Source: Brachypodium distachyon (taxonomy: Eukaryota > Streptophyta > Magnoliopsida > Poales > Poaceae). Taken from it: a stretch of 64,000 nucleotides of DNA. The notes beneath the pieces were generated by a model. The model did no database searches. It saw only the letters and a list, made by a program, of their open reading frames with translations, and was not told where the DNA came from. Positions 45,217 through 55,365 of the stretch are shown here, piece after piece (the stretch's first letter is position 1; each line of letters opens with the position of its first letter). The stretch is taken from the NCBI RefSeq assembly GCF_000005505.3, contig NC_016131.3, positions 29,627,001 to 29,691,000 on the forward strand, read 5' to 3'. The position numbers were made by a program, and so were the translations under genes.

Positions 45217-48200
45217 CTACAAACTTCTGTAGTCAAGAACAGTAACTTCCTCATCAGGGGCATCAAGGTCATTATAGCTGCAACCCAGGCAAGACGAGAG
45301 ATGAGTTCAGACAGTCAAGGGTAAGAAGAAAATGAAGTAGCATGATATATGCGAAAATCAAGACATTCTAAATTGCTAAAACATACTCCCTCCGTTCCAT
45401 AATATAAGGCACGCACGCATTTCAAGATTTTGCTTTGACCACCAATTAGACCAACAAAATGTGAATTATGTATTATAAAAATTATACCGTCGGAAACTTC
45501 TTTGAGATATGAATCTAGCGGTATAATTTTTATAACACATAAGTCACATTTTATTAGTTTAATTGATGGTTAAAGGTGGACCTCGAAATGCGTGGGCGCC
45601 TTATATTATGGAACGAGGGAGTATGTTGCTATAAATTACAGGGACAAGGTTATTTGTTTGCCGACAACAGCTCTCATATCTTGAGCAAACAAAAAATAAC
45701 AAGAAAGTTAAATTTAGCACCATCACAAAGTAATTTACTAACCTTCGCAAACGACGAGGATCATGATGAAAAGATGGTGGCATGGCTATAATTGGTGCTG
45801 GACCTCCGCCCATCATTTGTCCAAGCACTTGTGGGTTGCCATGGGGTGCACCGTTTGGTTCAAATGGAGGAGGTCCTTGCTCTCTCAGCATATGCATGGC
45901 TATTTCTGGAGGCGCAGGAACAAATGGTCCCAGTGGACTAAAGAAAAGCACACACACACCATTTAGCATTCCACCAAGCTTCTTATAAGAATATATTTAA
46001 ATGCATGGTTTTTCACGTACCCAGCACCAGGAACAGGCATCAATATTGGCGGAGCAGGGAATTCAGAACCGAAAGGAGCATTGGAGCCTCGTCCACGGAA
46101 GGCATCAAACATCTGATCATCAGGTCCATCACGGTTTGGAGAGCCATCACCTCGACCATATCTGCCTCCATCTCTATCTGCCCTATCATAATCTCTGCGA
46201 TTGGTACGGTCATATCTCAGACGACTGTCCATACCACGCCTTGATTTGTCCTACAGAATCAGAGGTAGGATCATTTATCTGAATGTCAATTCGCTTAGTC
46301 CAGTAGTTGTTGATGCTGATGCAGTTTTCTTCTGTGTTAAATGTATTCAATCAAGCACCTCTGCTCATTGCAGCCATATTATTTTGCATGTTCTAACAAA
46401 AAAGAATTGGTTTCAAACTCTCCTGTTTCCTAAGCCCAAACACATGTACACTAACTAGTAATAGAAAGGCATACAGATGTATCTTCAACAGATATAGGGC
46501 CTTAATAGATGCTAATTTGCATCGGAGATTCACGGCCTTCAAAATTATAACAAGTAAAAAAAATATGAACCAAAACTAATGGAAGCTGTATAGTGTACAA
46601 CAAGGACAAACTTTATTTGAAATTATCACAATTATGTGCAACACATGTGATATGTAATAACTAATAAGGATACTTAAGGTTTATGCTATTTTAACTTTTT
46701 AAAGCATGTAAATGGAGTTCTTACTGGTGCAGACTGCTGCATAACTGGTGTTCCACCTGGTGCATTAGGGTCACTGTTCATAAAGAAACAACTACATAAG
46801 TATCACCTCCTATAAAAGTGTGTTGTTACTATCTCTAGCTCCAGATAGAAGAACATAAGAACATACTTCATGTAGTTTTGGAAATAAAGATCCTCTCGGA
46901 CTTTTGAAGTAACTTCTAACACCAGCTCTGGATGCTTGAGCCTCAAATGCTTGTAAACAAACTCAGGAGCGTGGAAAAGTTTCGTACAGCCCTTGGCTCC
47001 ACATCCATATTTCCATCCATACTTTTCATCCCTTATTTTCCTGACATGAGGTTCTAAAACTTCAGCAGCTGCCGCATCAATTTTGTCCTTGGCTGTTAAT
47101 ATAACCATGGGATCTTGACCACTCAACCTTTCCTGCCAGAATGTATCCAGCTTCTTCTCCCAATCAACAGCATTGACATTAATTGTACTAGAATTCTTGC
47201 TATCTGCTCTCACATGACGAGGGCCTTTCGCCTCATTCGTTTCAGACATGCCATAGTAATCAACTCCATGAACACGCCATAAATAGGTAAGAAGAGTATC
47301 AAGGAGCTCAACGCCTTCAAGGCCCTTGACAGTCGTTAAGCCTCGAATTATAATTATAGGGCCCATTGATCCAATATGTGATTTGTCTACATCTGACTTC
47401 TCATGATCACCACTTGACAGGATATTCCCCAGAATACCCTTCTCGGTGTCCAGCCTACGCACCAGGCCTAAAGTTTGTTCTATGTCAGTTTGAATTCGTC
47501 GAGGTTCAGAGCTAACTGGATGAGCCTTGGGAGCAGCAGAAAGAGGATCTTTTTCTTTTGAGGAACCCCTGATGTGCTTTCTTCTTTTGTCACCATCTCC
47601 ATCATCTTCAGAGTTTACATCGCTGCCATTTTCTGATTTACTTGGTGCAGCAGCAGTTATTCCAGGACCACTGTTCAGCAGAATATCAAGGTATAAACAA
47701 GAAACCCAAAAGAACATTGTTACAAAAAACTGTAGGAATACAACTCACAGGTCAAGGGTTCCATTTTGCAAATCAAGAAAGAAGTCCTTCGCAACTACCT
47801 TACAACGTTCATTCCTCCTGTGTCAAAAACAAATTACACCAATAGTAAGTAAAACTGAACACTGCAGCAGACATCGAAAATGAGATGTACAAAAATCCAG
47901 TTGATAAAGTTTGTTATAAGGAGATTGCTCAACCAAAACACTTCTCAAGTTTTCAAGCAAAAGAGCAACACAGAAACATTCACATATATGCAACTCCACC
48001 TTTCAATGACAGATAATAAGTTGGTTGGATGGTACTTGTCTTTCAACCTGCAAGTAAAAACAATAAAAATACAGTTAAGCAGTTGGGCTATCTGTATTCC
48101 TGCCGCACATCTTAGCGCCTGGAATTAAATCATTCTGGACATACCAGTCTTCATTTTTGTGGAGATCAAAATAAGCACGTTTCTGGGTAGTGATGTACTC

Positions 48201-51200
48201 TGTCTTGTATTCTTGGTACCTTGATAGCAAGACACAATGGTGAGTCAGAACTAAGAAGAGAAACGCGTAAGATATAACTGATTAGTTAATAATGATTACC
48301 GGCTCTCAGCTTCAGCTGGTGATATATCATCCTCAAGAACTTGGATGAACTGTTTGTATGTCATCAAGCCTTCCCTGAAAAGATCCACAACCATATAAGA
48401 TCAAAGAAATAAGCCACCACACATATGAAGCTATGCTCCTATCTTCTAATTGAGATGTAAGAATGGATAGCTCTTGAAACTTAAGGAGATAAAATATGCC
48501 TTTTAGTATCAAGAAACAACTCAAATAAAAATCTTAAATATAAATACTAGCAAGTTTAATCTGCAATAGGAGTCTTCTTTGATTTGTTTCATTGCCAGGA
48601 AAAGAATGGATCAAACATCTCACAGAGCAATTATCTGTCTTGAGCAACATGCTTGCCACAAAATAGCTACCACCTCAACTTTTGGTGCAAAAATAATACA
48701 CCTAGAATGTGTTGTTGGCATGCATCAGCCTCGCATGGGTAGAGCTGCAACATGGTGACCCTCAGGGTACCCTTTGACCCTCCTTAGTTCAACCGAATGA
48801 ACTAAAATTTTAAAATGACACAACTTTTTGAAAAACTAGTTCATTTGGTTGAACTACGGAGGGTCAAAGGGTACCCTGAGGGTCACCATGTTGCACCTCT
48901 ATGCATGGGATCCATGCAAGGTCTCCACCTTATGTGCATTTAGTTAGGTGCTTATATAAACTGCTGCTCACTAGAGCTCCAGTCAAGGAACGGCAGGACG
49001 CCGCCAGCTGTAAGATCCAGACATGGAGACACCCAATCAACGAGGGGCCTGAGAATCGCCACAAAAGCTCGCGCGGAGGAGCAGCGCCGTACGTCCTATT
49101 CGAGGTTTGGGAAGTGGAATGTAGAATGTTTTATTTAGGTTAATCAACATAGTACCTCGATCAGATATAAATTGTTTCTTCAAGACAAAAGGCACCCCAA
49201 AAAAGAGTAGTGTCACTTGAAAACATACTATACACTAGCACAAAACTGCTATGGAAAATAGACACTACATGTTACAAGATTAAATAAATTATTGAATCAA
49301 GGTGTTGCTCAGCATGTACACAAAGTACATAGTAAAAAGGGGTGTCTTTGCAAAGATTTTGAGTGGGTCATGAGCGATCTCATCTAAAACTCAGTCCTTG
49401 GTAGAAAATCGGACAGTTGGTACAACTCCAAGCTGAACAGACCATCACCACCAACCGGTTACTTTATAGTACTACCTCCGTTCCATAATTCTTGTCGGAA
49501 TATTACATGTATCTAGACGCTTTATAGGAATAGGTACATCCATATTTTGGCAAATTTGAGACAAGAATTATGGAACAGAGGGAGTAGTAAAGAAACAGAT
49601 TATGAGTGGGTCATGAGCAAAACCTCATCTCAAAATCAGCCGTTGGTAGCAAATTGGACAGTTGGTACAATTCAAAACCATCACTACCAACTGGTTTCTT
49701 TATACATATTACACAATAAGACTTTGTAACTCCAGGACCTAGTGAATCAGACATCATGAAAAAGGGAGTAGCTGAATAAGCATGTGAATACTTAAAAGGG
49801 ATGCAACTATTATTTCTGTATAACAAATTCTGTAATCCCTTAAAATGGCAAATTAACAACCATAGGAGCAGAGCTGTGGAACACAGCAATATACAGTTCC
49901 TCCTTTTGTAGATCTCAATCCCAACCAAATCCAAGAAATGATCCTCAGGTTTGTTGATGCATAATTCAATAGCACAACACAACATGCTAAAATCAACAAA
50001 GTACTAAACTGATAAGGAAGTCTAAGTAGATATAGCACTAATAACATTACATAGTAGACTTGGGCCTTCAGATGCCTTATACAACAAGAACCTGATATCT
50101 ACATAGAGAATGCTAATGTTGTACTCCCAAAAGTTGTGGTATAACAAACACTTACAAAATTTGGTGCCAAGTGCCAACACATGACCATACATGTCCTGCA
50201 CAAAAAGGACAAATTGGTACAAATTCAATAGCAGATCGTTCACTATTGAAGACGTACCAAATTGATTTTTGTTCCACATGCATATGGTTCATATTTTGCA
50301 CCAAATTTGAACGTGTATGTCATAGCAATATGTATACATCAAATTTAATTTGTAAAACTATTTGTAGCCAAAAATTGTATTTCAAGTGCTGGCTGCGAGC
50401 GCATCTGGTAGAAAAAAAATGCTTTAATTCAACCAATTAAAAAAAAGGCCATTCATTCACGCCCCCTTCTTAACAAGTACCAATCATCAAACGAAATTAC
50501 AGTGCTGGTGAGGATCACAAAGTATCAATGCGCAAAGAGAGAAAAATGGTAATTCATCACCTTATCGTTTCTCATCACAATGTCAATAATGGCTTATCCA
50601 ATAGCACAAGAATGTAAACAACACAAAGTATCAATGCGCAAAGAAAGAAAAATGATAATTCATCACCTTATCGTTTCTCATCACAATGTCAACAATGGCT
50701 TATCCAATAGCACAAGAATGTAAACAATATAGCTTAAACATCAATGCAGATATGCAGGAAAACAAGAATAGCTCGAAACTGCGTATATCCAAAATATCTT
50801 CCATGGAGTTGCTCATACAGATTAGTTCTTAACGTAATAGCTTGCACAACAAAATAGTGGGCTGTACTATGAACACAATTAAAATAACCAGAAAACTTGG
50901 CATGTGCCTACAGGTAAGCATGTTGGTGTTACATTACATAAACCACTGATAAAGGATTAAAGTAAAGCAAATGTGCAACTGCCTGATGTTAACAGATAAA
51001 GAATATTCTCATCAGATTCTCCATTTGACTGTATCCAAAACATTACCAATCCTATCTTTGAGGATATATCTGGTGTCTAACTGGGAGGAGGCCCTTTCTG
51101 GTAGTAGTACTAACTGTAAATAGAGCACGAGGCCTGCTGGTGGCTAATAAGAGTAATGAGGATCCAGAGTACAGACCGAGCTTCTAGCAGGAAAGGAGTT

Positions 51201-52509
51201 TCCTGATGACAACCTACATCTCTAATCCAACTCCAGCCTCCCCTTGCTCAAAGGATAAGTTTGCTTTCGAACATCAAATATGGAGAATTTCTGAGAAGAT
51301 TCTCTATCTGTTAACGATGCCCTAGAGCATCTTACAGTAGAAGACTTCATTTGCATTTTCTGAAAAGTGATATTAATTGGTTTCAAATATTGATGATTTC
51401 CATGTAGTTACATTGCACAAAAGAGTAATGATAACAGGCTAATAACACATGCACATCTGCAAGTAATTGTGTAGATACCTTGTGATCCCAGGACCATCAT
51501 TTGATGCCCCAAATCCTGAATCAGGCCAATCTGGATATCATTGAGTTGTCAGAAGATTTTTCATCAAATGAATAAGAAGTCGCCTTTAAAAAAATAAAAT
51601 TAGTCGTGAACCCTGATATGAATGAGTGGTCATATGGTCTCCATCCACATCCAATCTACTGACAATTTGAAAGCAGTGAAGAAAACAGTGGATATAGTCA
51701 GGTGGTTGAAATTCTAACTGCAACTAAGAGCAACCAAAGAATGAACTAGGAGTGCTGACAGCTAAAGTCTCTACTTTTCAAATTATGTAATACATAGAGT
51801 AGCAAGAACTACTATGTTTAACAAGCACACCACACCCATCAATCCTTCCCAGATGTCGTGCTGCTACATATCCTTTCTTTTGGGGATTGATAGCACTGAA
51901 TTTCGCAGAACAGGAGGAATCATCACCTGAAGCACGATTCGGATGCCTGCCATGGTACCGGTCATTGCCGTACCCACCTCTGCCTCCGCCACGGTCGTAC
52001 CTGCACAAGGCAACACCGAGACAAATGAAACATTAAGACAACTCTCGGTGACAAGAACAGACATTCAGTACAAAAGCTCTATCAGTGACCGAGGAGGGAC
52101 ATGCAGTCCCAGAGATCCAGCCGTCGTATAAGTACCGTGGTGGGCTGCCGCGGCCTCGGCGGTCGTATCCGTCGTCCCTCCGCGACCGCTTGAACGGCGG
52201 CGACGGGGACCTCCTGGACGGCGAGTGGCGGCGGCGCGGCGGAGGGCTGGTGCTGCCCCCGCCACGCCCGCCGCGGTTGTTGTCGCGGTCTCGGTCGCGG
52301 TAGCGCTCGGGACGCGAAGAGCCGAGTGGCGGCGGCGGGGGGAGGGAGGGGCGTGGCGGCGAGCGGCTCCGCTTACGGGTGGGCGGTGGGCCGCCGGGGG
52401 GCGGTGGTGGGGGAATCGGCAGCGAGCGGTCCTCTGGGCTGTCGGGCGGCGGAGGCGGCGGACGGCGCGCCCGGGGAGCCTCGGAGCCGGGGTCTATGAC
52501 GTCTGCCAT
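45217..52509 (-). CDS. SE: SERRATE RNA effector (ARS2 homologue)
   Basis: Twelve exons on the minus strand keep frame: 52509-52136, 52000-51927, 51530-51479, 48374-48300, 48219-48145, 48047-48000, 47817-47749, 47670-46867, 46773-46725, 46250-46021, 45937-45743, 45277-45217, for 701 aa. SERRATE works with DCL1 and HYL1 to process pri-miRNAs and also acts in splicing with the cap-binding complex. The N-terminus is Pro/Arg/Ser-rich (RS-like), then GLMTYKQFIQVLEDDISP, YITTQKRAYFDLHKNEDW and the ARS2 core. A C2H2 zinc finger has C479, C484, H497, H502 (YGCGAKGCTKLF, HLRLKH). The tail ends YNDLDAPDEEVTVLDYRSL, as in Arabidopsis SE. Length matches the roughly 720 aa known. The start ATG at 52509 opens exon 1; an upstream in-frame extension lies in the leader. 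Intron 3 is 3.1 kb and holds several repeats. Confidence 0.96.
45386..45621. mobile_element. Stowaway-type MITE in SERRATE intron 11
   Basis: A 236-bp element starting CTCCCTCCGTTCCATAATAT and ending TATTATGGAACGAGGGAG, flanked by TA. A long imperfect palindrome continues inward (TATAAAAATTATACCG versus CGGTATAATTTTTATA), so an RNA copy would fold into a hairpin. Confidence 0.92.
48740..48901. mobile_element. hAT MITE with near-perfect hairpin, SERRATE intron 3
   Basis: 162 bp starting TAGAGCTGCAACATGGTGAC and ending GTCACCATGTTGCACCTCTA. The arms pair over more than 60 bp each (GACCCTCAGGGTACCCTTTG and its complement) around a short AT loop. Flanks CGCATGGG (48732-48739) and TGCATGGG (48902-48909) form an 8-bp duplication with one mismatch. 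The TAGAG terminus and 8-bp duplication fit the hAT superfamily. Confidence 0.88.
49355..49708. repeat. Direct duplication flanking a Stowaway
   Basis: The segment at about 49355-49473 and that at about 49597-49708 are diverged copies (GAGTGGGTCATGAGC, GGACAGTTGGTACAA, CATCACCACCAAC-like). The Stowaway at 49475-49584 lies exactly between them. Confidence 0.75.
49475..49584. mobile_element. Stowaway MITE, SERRATE intron 3
   Basis: A 110-bp element starting CCTCCGTTCCATAATTCTTG and ending CAAGAATTATGGAACAGAGG then GAG, with TA on both sides. The left terminus lacks about three bases of the usual CTCCCTCCGT. Confidence 0.88.
50516..50728. repeat. 106-bp tandem duplication, SERRATE intron 3
   Basis: 50516-50621 and 50622-50728 are head-to-tail copies (both start CACAAAGTATCAATGCGCAA and end near GAATGTAAACAA) with about three substitutions. 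This is a recent local duplication. Confidence 0.92.
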
Positions 52510-53410
52510 GGGAGGGGTCTGGGCGGGGTTAGGGTTTGCGAGTCGTCTGCCAGTAGAGGAGTGGAGCGGCTCGGGATGCAATCGACCGATCGAGACGACA
52601 CCAAGATAGGCATTCTTTTTTAGCGGAGACCGGCTTGGGCGCACGAGAGAGGTCAGAGGTAACGTGACCGGGTTGTCGGGTCCCATGTATTTCTATTTTT
52701 CTCGGAATTACACGGCATCTGAATTCCTTTCCCTTTCACATGTAAACATAATATCCGAAAATTCAAGTTTATAGAAAAGACAACAACATAATTTCACATT
52801 CAATCGAAATGCATTTTGATATGTTAAAATTATAAAAAGCCAAGAAAAAAAACACTTGTACTTAACTCTCATGCAACCTTGAATGGTAAAATAAAGTTTG
52901 AAATGAAGAATCCCTGATTGATGGAGTTGATAGATTATCTTCCATAAACGCAAATTAGATAGCTTCTTTATATCCCCTGGCTGGATAAAATCTGCTAAAA
53001 GAGGCCTAGTGGGATGACACAAAACCATCAATAGGATACAGATAGTTTGATCTGCTCAAACAAAAGCTCAAAAATCACAACTAAGTGTGAACAGTAGTAG
53101 GTTTTAATAGCACAAAGAAATCCAGGCATCTGTTTTTTCAATTCACACTAACTTTTTTCTAACAAATGCAGAGTAATTTCTCCAAGATGCAGAAAAATGC
53201 AAGAATAATAGATCTGAGTAGTCTGATCTAAAACAATGTGACTATCTGCACAAAGTCCTGAAATTATCTTGAGCATCATCATCTGGTATGATATATTCTT
53301 GAAAGTTCAAATGAAACTTCTTGATAAGTTTCAGAAATTATTTTGACAGCCTCTCTGGTATACATCAACACCCAATCAAAACTGAAAAACAGAGCACGAA
53401 AATATATATA
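52510..53410. other. SERRATE upstream region
   Basis: The first 150-200 bp should contain the leader and promoter of SERRATE. The rest is AT-rich with no coding sequence recognised. Confidence 0.5.
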
Positions 53411-53534
53411 CTTCCTCCGTCCAATAAAGGATGTCTCAATTTTGACTAAATTTGAATGGATCTATACACTAAATCATGTCTAGATACATTGAATTTTTGA
53501 CAAACTTGAAACATCTTTTGTTGGACGGAGGAAC
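53411..53534. mobile_element. Stowaway MITE
   Basis: Starts CTTCCTCCGTCCAATAAAGG and ends CTTTTGTTGGACGGAGGAAC, flanked by TA. The interior contains CATGTCTAGATACATTG, like the other copies. Confidence 0.85.
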
Positions 53535-53587
53535 TACTGGTACTGTGGGCGACGGCAATTGATGTCCAGCCGAAGGTCCTCGACAAG

Positions 53588-54782
53588 TTAGCAGCACACA
53601 GGAAGGCTCCCACAGAGGGTGGTGCAGTAGATCAGTCCCATGCCGATGCCTTCCCCTAGTTTTGAAAACAGGACCGGACCGGCGGTCGGACCGGAAAAAA
53701 CCGGAACCGGAGCTGTCCGCGGTCTGTTTAGCGCACTGGACCGGACGAGCAAGCGGACCGGGGAAAACAGTGTGAACCGGCCGGTTTTCATGAAAACCAA
53801 GGAACCGGGCGGTTTGGCTCGAACCGGCAGGCTCACTTCCCATTCCAAAAATACACTCCAATTTTAGGTTTTGCTCTGCGCCTCTGCTCTCTGTCTCAAC
53901 TCTCAACTCTCGCGTGTCAGTCTCCCATCCGTCTCCCTGTCCCTTGTCACGCCGCCACCGAGCCGCCGGCTGTCGGGCCACCGCCCTGCCGCCCGGGCGC
54001 CCAGCCGCGACCGTGCCCCGCCGCCCTGCCGCGACCGCGCCTCGCCGCCCCGCTGCCCGGGCCCAGCCACCGCACCGCCTCCTCGCCGCCAGCAACGCCC
54101 CGTCGCCCCGACGCTCGCGCCGCCCCGCCTCTCTGCCACCAGCGACAGCGAGGCCGTGGACTCCGGCCACTCCAGCAAGGGAGACAGGTATGAATTACTC
54201 AGTTTCTCCCTAGTCCCTCTCGCGTCTCCTTCTCTGTTCTTCAACTTCAGATTCAGAGAGATTCCCAAATGATTAGAGATTGAAATTGCAGTGGTTCATG
54301 GATGCATCCGAGACACCAATTCCAATATCGTTGAGTTTATTGCTTTGTTTGATGAAGTCTCAGTTTAATTATGCATGTATTAGACTGCCTATTTCAAGTT
54401 TTGAGACAGTAGCTATCAGGCTATGTGCCTGATTGATTTTACTTAAACAAACTTATGTATGAGACTATGTGGCGATCAGCTATGTGCTTGTTTGTTTTCA
54501 CCGGAACTTATGTATGAGAATAATGAGACAAGTAAATTATTGTGTGCACTATTATTCATATTGGCAGCATATATTTATCTTTTTTTGCAGTATTTAGTTA
54601 ATTCTTTTTTATATCTTAAAAAACCTAACCGGTTCGCCGGATGAACCGGCGGTTCGACCGAGAAAAAACCTGAAACGAGAGCCTTGCTGGTTCGATCACC
54701 GGTCCGGTTTTCAAAACTAGGAGCCTTCCCTGACGAGGGCCAACTTCTCGGCCAGCCGACGGCCTCCCGTGCCCCTACCCAT
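53588..54782 (-). other. Short frame interrupted by the hAT element
   Basis: On the minus strand an ATG at 54782-54780 opens a frame that enters the hAT element at its target duplication. Without the element and one duplication copy, the frame would run 39 codons to TAA at 53590-53588. No family is recognised, and a frame this short can arise by chance. The surrounding GC-rich sequence (54730-54860) looks like a 5' exon region. Confidence 0.25.
53656..54722. mobile_element. Non-autonomous hAT element, 1067 bp
   Basis: Left end CTAGTTTTGAAAACAGGACC and right end GGTCCGGTTTTCAAAACTAG (then GA) are inverted. The 8-bp target duplication GCCTTCCC is perfect on both sides (53648-53655 and 54723-54730). 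Subterminal GGACCGG/CCGGTT motifs recur. The interior has a GC-rich, Pro/Arg/Ala-coding block (about 53870-54190) ending at GGAGACAGGTATGAA, a possible splice donor, but no hAT transposase or dimerisation domain. Confidence 0.88.
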
Positions 54783-55183
54783 GGCGGCGTCGGCCGTGTG
54801 GTCGCTGGCGCGGTGCGGGTCGGGTAGATTCGGGTGCGGCGGCGGTGGAGATGTAGGTAGCCTAGCTAGTGGTCGAGGCGGAGTGGGAGGGAGGAGGCCT
54901 AGCGCGAGTAGGGGCGAGGCGCGGGGTGGGTCGCCGAGGCCGCGATGGGCGGCGGCGGGAGGGGGCAGGCGCGAGGAGGATGGCCATCGTGAATCGTGCG
55001 AAGGTTAGTTTTTTACCGTGAGTTAGGAGGGTGGAGGCAAGGGAGAATTGCAGCCGCTGCTTCGGCCGGAGTCCACGAAGCGAGCGGAGGAGATGGGGCC
55101 GGCGGCCACTGGAGGAGGAGGAGGTGACTGGCGGCCACCGGAGGAAGAGTAGGGAGCCGGGGGGCTCGGGAGGTGGAGGAGGG

Positions 55184-55365
55184 TACCGGAGGCGCCGGGC
55201 ACGGGAGCAAGGAGCGGCCACGGGAAGAGGAGGGGTGGAGGGTGGAGGCAGGGGCCGGCGGTGCCGGGCACGCCTCAGGAGGTGGAGGAGGGGGCCGGCG
55301 GCACCGGGCACGGGAGCAAGGAGCGTCCACGGGAGGAGGAGGGGTGGAGGCAGGGAAGAATTGCA
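55184..55365. repeat. GC-rich direct repeat
   Basis: Two copies of a segment with GGGCACGGGAGCAAGGAGCG and GGAGGAGGGGTGGAGG, about 110-115 bp apart, within a G-rich region (54840-55370). Reverse-strand frames here are Pro/Ser low complexity and are not credited as genes. Confidence 0.7.
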
